Assembly (NCBI GenBank): GCA_029857655.1
Contig: JAOUGR010000125.1
Coordinates: forward strand, 1 to 6,350
Length of the DNA stretch: 6,350 nucleotides
Source of the DNA: Gammaproteobacteria bacterium
GTDB lineage: Bacteria > Pseudomonadota > Gammaproteobacteria > Steroidobacterales > Steroidobacteraceae
Direction: 5' to 3'
This document shows positions 5,801-6,350 of this stretch, piece by piece. Under the pieces are notes generated by a model, which was not told the DNA's origin, searched no databases, and saw nothing but the letters and a program-made list of their open reading frames with translations. Each line of letters opens with the position of its first letter. Position 1 is the first letter of the stretch. The position numbers were made by a program, and so were the translations under genes.

Positions 5801-6350
5801 CGTCGCGCCGCTGTATGCGCCCTCGGAGTCCTGCGCGACGTAGGTGAAGCCGTCCAACGCGATCTCGTTGAAGCCCAGGTACTCGAACTTGCCGTTGGGG
5901 TCGTAGCTGAAGCTGCCGTCGGCGTTCACGGCAAGCAGAGCGCCCGAGACGAGCATGATCGTCGCGCCCACGTTCCCGGCCGCGCCGTTCACGGCGCTGA
6001 CCGTGCCGGGGCGGCCATCCTCGACGTCGGTGTCGTTGGCGAGTACGTTGCCGCCGACCGGCGTGTCTTCGTTCGTTATGAAAACGTCCGCTCCGCCAAC
6101 CGGCAGGTCATTTACCGACCTGATGCTCAAGCTGACCGCGGCAAGGCCGGACTCGAGGGCGCCGTCGCTTGCCACGTACGTGAACGCATCGTCGCCGAAG
6201 TAATTGGCATTCGGCGTGTAGGTAAGGGTGCCGTCGGCGTTCGGCGTGAGCGTGCCGTGCAGCGGCCCGTCGACGACGAGAGGCGCTAGGCTGTCGCCGT
6301 CCAAGTCGGAGTCGTTGGCGAGGACGCCCAGGATGATGGGCCGGTCCTCG
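2816..6350 (-). CDS. Giant tandem-repeat adhesin with nested ThuA-like domain and two Hcp-like domains (5' end outside window)
   Basis: The last 1177 residues are seen; the frame is open to the window edge. A TTG at 6304 is not the start, because the codons before it already encode a repeat (EDRPIILGVLAND). Numbering from codon 6349: repeats 1-81, 82-194, 195-287 and 288-380; a fifth repeat (381-719) interrupted by an alpha/beta domain at about 396-618; a sixth repeat 720-824; linker PGSGGSSGSGK (825-835); Hcp-like domains 836-1000 and 1011-1177. The repeats are the VCBS/tandem-95 type (DEDxxVxxNVLANDxDxDGD, GSFTYTP, VNDAP) found in large secreted adhesins. No membrane anchor, LPxTG or C-terminal RTX block is seen. 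The protein ends ADVDLF, an acidic/hydrophobic end compatible with type I export, but this is weak. Function is inferred to be extracellular adhesion or matrix formation; no ligand can be named. Confidence 0.93.
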   Translation of the reverse strand, partial: EDRPIILGVLANDSDLDGDSLAPLVVDGPLHGTLTPNADGTLTYTPNANYFGDDAFTYVASDGALESGLAAVSLSIRSVNDLPVGGADVFITNEDTPVGGNVLANDTDVEDGRPGTVSAVNGAAGNVGATIMLVSGALLAVNADGSFSYDPNGKFEYLGFNEIALDGFTYVAQDSEGAYSGATDAQITIFGVNDAPKAVGDAFTTDEDVAVSGSVLGNDEDAESDPLSTALVLGPQHGLLVFNDNGAFTYTPGTNFNGSDSFTYRSNDGALESSVATVSLTINPVNDAPASFNDLFTSDEDVEVSGNVLGNDIDVDGDALTATKLTDPANGALVFNSDGSFTYTPDANWFGVDTFTYQASDGEFATQVATVTLQIASVNDAPVAKDDVIPASGGGAVRVAVVGGSASTYLDAAAQLDDSPAIVATAILVTAFTTLAQWQTALAAYDVVVVGENGGTGSDYDGTQIFAALRQFVDLGGGVVTTGVFAGKIAAYGEETADADYISPAGSSSAASAFAPAGGTISVPASAHPIVAGITNYVLVGPHEVAALVDSTATVLATDGADRAAIAYDVVGAGRTVFLGAVHMATAGSPFFSELTRSATNSTLDQIFEQAVVWSAGDLGSGATTDEDTIYVIDDALLLANDTDIEDDVLSILSVSATSALGAAVSINATGDVVYDPTVGLQYLPAGQIETDSFEYTVSDGHGGFDTAKVTLTVAGKNDAPHAVNDARNTNEDTTIVGNVLANDTDAEGDALTVTTAGSFNTARGAAVTLGADGSFSYNPTVSAALQALAAGTSVVDSFNYSISDGKGGTDTASVNITVAGLNEPGSGGSSGSGKLLDSVPSGADLDYYIRFDDVSGGEWLRLEGFSMGLSNSGSATAGGGAGAGMVTASDVSSLLGSSRALVELTAALAAGQHLKGVEIEAYVPGLKSGLVDQYYFEDVLVSSLQTSGNAFSTANSLSFDFAKFNHGHVEFDANTGAVKSTSEAGFDFANNVSFTGGPSVAGDALKAKQDLEALPTDVQLQYYVTFDGAPGWLELDSFSMGLSQSGGLVVGGGGGAGKVSASEVVLALGSSRQILDLTDGVTMGQHFKFLEVEAYQSGGGKPQLVDQYYFEDVLVTGLSTVNATSNQVSLDYAKFSHGHLEYSGTGTSLGSSSAGWDLLSNTAFTGPPVAADVDLF
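2819..3319 (-). other. Hcp-like domain B (C-terminal)
   Basis: Residues 1011-1177 repeat the order of domain A with an offset of about 175 residues: QYYVTFDG, SFSMGLSQSG, GGGGGAGKV, GQHFKFLEVEAY, LVDQYYFEDVLV, AKFSHGHLEY and AGWDLLSN. The AGWD ending and GGGGGAGKV loop are closer to stand-alone Hcp than those of domain A. About ten residues (PPVAADVDLF) follow to the stop. Confidence 0.8.
3001..3038 (-). repeat. Direct DNA repeat within Hcp-like domain B (partner 3523-3560)
   Basis: This 38-bp stretch matches 3523-3560 with three mismatches, at an offset of 522 bp (174 codons). It encodes the LVDQYYFEDVLV strip, identical in both domains. It marks an internal duplication that produced the two Hcp-like domains. 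Confidence 0.85.
3350..3844 (-). other. Hcp-like domain A
   Basis: Residues 836-1000 match the Hcp (type VI secretion tube, PF05638-like) pattern along a full-length domain: YYIRFDD near the start, GFSMGLSNSG (865-874), the glycine loop GGGAGAG (879-885), GQHLKGVEIEAY (912-923), YYFEDVLV (935-942), a strand with FAKFNHGHVEF, and the terminal GFDFANN. Hcp normally forms hexameric rings. Here it is joined to an adhesin by a Gly/Ser linker and there are no other type VI genes in the window. Confidence 0.78.
3523..3560 (-). repeat. Direct DNA repeat within Hcp-like domain A (partner 3001-3038)
   Basis: This is the partner copy of the 38-bp repeat. The three differences from 3001-3038 leave the LVDQYYFEDVLV strip unchanged, in a pair of domains that differ considerably elsewhere. 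Confidence 0.85.
3878..4192 (-). repeat. VCBS-type repeat, last before the Hcp-like domains
   Basis: Residues 720-824 carry APHAVNDARNTNEDT, NVLANDTDAEGD, GSFSYNP, VDSFNYSISDGKGGTD and a closing GLNEPG. Like the split unit it has a longer insertion before DSF (VSAALQALAAGTS). A Gly/Ser linker follows. Confidence 0.88.
4193..5209 (-). repeat. VCBS/tandem-95 repeat split by the inserted domain
   Basis: The repeat opens normally with APVAKDDV (5209 downwards) but breaks off into IPASGGG. It resumes at about 4495 with GSGATTDEDTIYV and continues through LLANDTDIEDD, GDVVYDP, TDSFEYTVSDGHGG and the closing KND. The two parts together make one repeat whose first strand is separated from the rest by about 223 residues flanked by Gly/Ser linkers. 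Confidence 0.8.
4496..5164 (-). other. Alpha/beta domain (ThuA/GATase1-like) inserted in an adhesin repeat
   Basis: Residues about 396-618 have no repeat landmarks. They look like an alternating alpha/beta domain: strand VRVAVVGG (397-404), YDVVVVGENGG (445-455), a helix then GGGVVTTGVF (476-485), HPIVAGI (528-534), and GRTVFLGAVH (574-583) followed by a helix ending VVWSAGD. The HPIxxG motif and the glycine-rich strand ends recall ThuA-like and class I glutamine-amidotransferase-like domains. I see no clear catalytic Cys-His pair, since no Cys is present, so a binding rather than amidotransferase role is more likely. The family name is inferred from the pattern only. Confidence 0.6.
5210..5767 (-). 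repeat. Two tandem-95 repeats of 93 residues
   Basis: Residues 195-287 and 288-380 are two units of identical length (279 bp each; boundary at 5488/5489). Both show the order TTDED or TSDED, V-GND, GPQHG or DPANG, FTYTP, NGSDSFTY or GVDTFTY, SDG and VND. They are the canonical tandem-95 form. Confidence 0.92.
5768..6106 (-). repeat. VCBS-type repeat, long subtype
   Basis: Residues 82-194 (113 aa) contain NEDTPVGGNVLANDTDVEDG, GSFSYDPNGKFEYL and a closing VND. It is the same length and subtype as the repeats of the downstream RTX/VCBS gene, and differs from the 93-residue units that follow it. Confidence 0.88.
5880..5939 (-). repeat. DNA repeat shared between the two adhesin genes (partner 1-60)
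   Basis: This 60-bp segment aligns without gaps to window positions 1-60 with 54 identical bases; the first 50 bp contain only three differences. Both copies encode the GSF(S/N)YDPNGKFE element of a long-subtype VCBS repeat, one in each repeat gene. It suggests shared ancestry or recombination between the genes. Confidence 0.85.
6107..6349 (-). repeat. Tandem-95/cadherin-like repeat (cut by window edge)
   Basis: Residues 1-81 run from EDRPIILGVLANDSDLDGD through PLHGTL, GTLTYTPNANYFGDDAFTYV and SDG to VND. This is a typical tandem-95 unit lacking only its first few residues, which shows that the protein continues upstream of the window. Confidence 0.9.

Overview
This is a GC-rich, tightly packed bacterial stretch in which every gene I can support lies on the minus strand, so the window reads right to left. 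The content (Ca-binding RTX repeats, VCBS/tandem-95 adhesin repeats, and a methyltransferase with a PKMT-type regulatory domain) suggests a high-GC proteobacterium. I cannot place it further than that.

Layout in transcription order. (1) 6350 to 2816: the last 1177 residues of a very large repeat protein whose 5' end lies outside the window. It holds four cadherin/Ig-like (tandem-95/VCBS) repeats, then a repeat split by an inserted alpha/beta domain that resembles the ThuA/glutamine-amidotransferase-like fold, then another VCBS-type repeat, a Gly/Ser linker, and two tandem domains that look like Hcp, the type VI secretion tube protein. (2) 2813 to 1284: a complete 509-residue SAM-dependent methyltransferase with a PKMT-type regulatory region. 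It starts at a GTG two bases after the stop of the preceding gene. (3) A 165-bp non-coding gap. (4) 1118 to 1: the first 372 residues of a second repeat protein. It opens with eleven RTX nonapeptides and continues into VCBS-type repeats that run off the window.

The locus looks like a surface or secreted adhesin cassette: two large calcium-dependent repeat proteins flanking a methyltransferase that is probably translated together with the first of them. Rickettsial relatives of this methyltransferase modify lysines of the outer-membrane protein OmpB, so modification of one of the neighbouring adhesins is a reasonable hypothesis, but the sequence does not prove it. The most unusual points are the paired Hcp-like domains at the end of an adhesin and the enzyme-like domain nested inside one of its repeats. 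No RNA genes, insertion sequences, CRISPR arrays or convincing terminators are visible.
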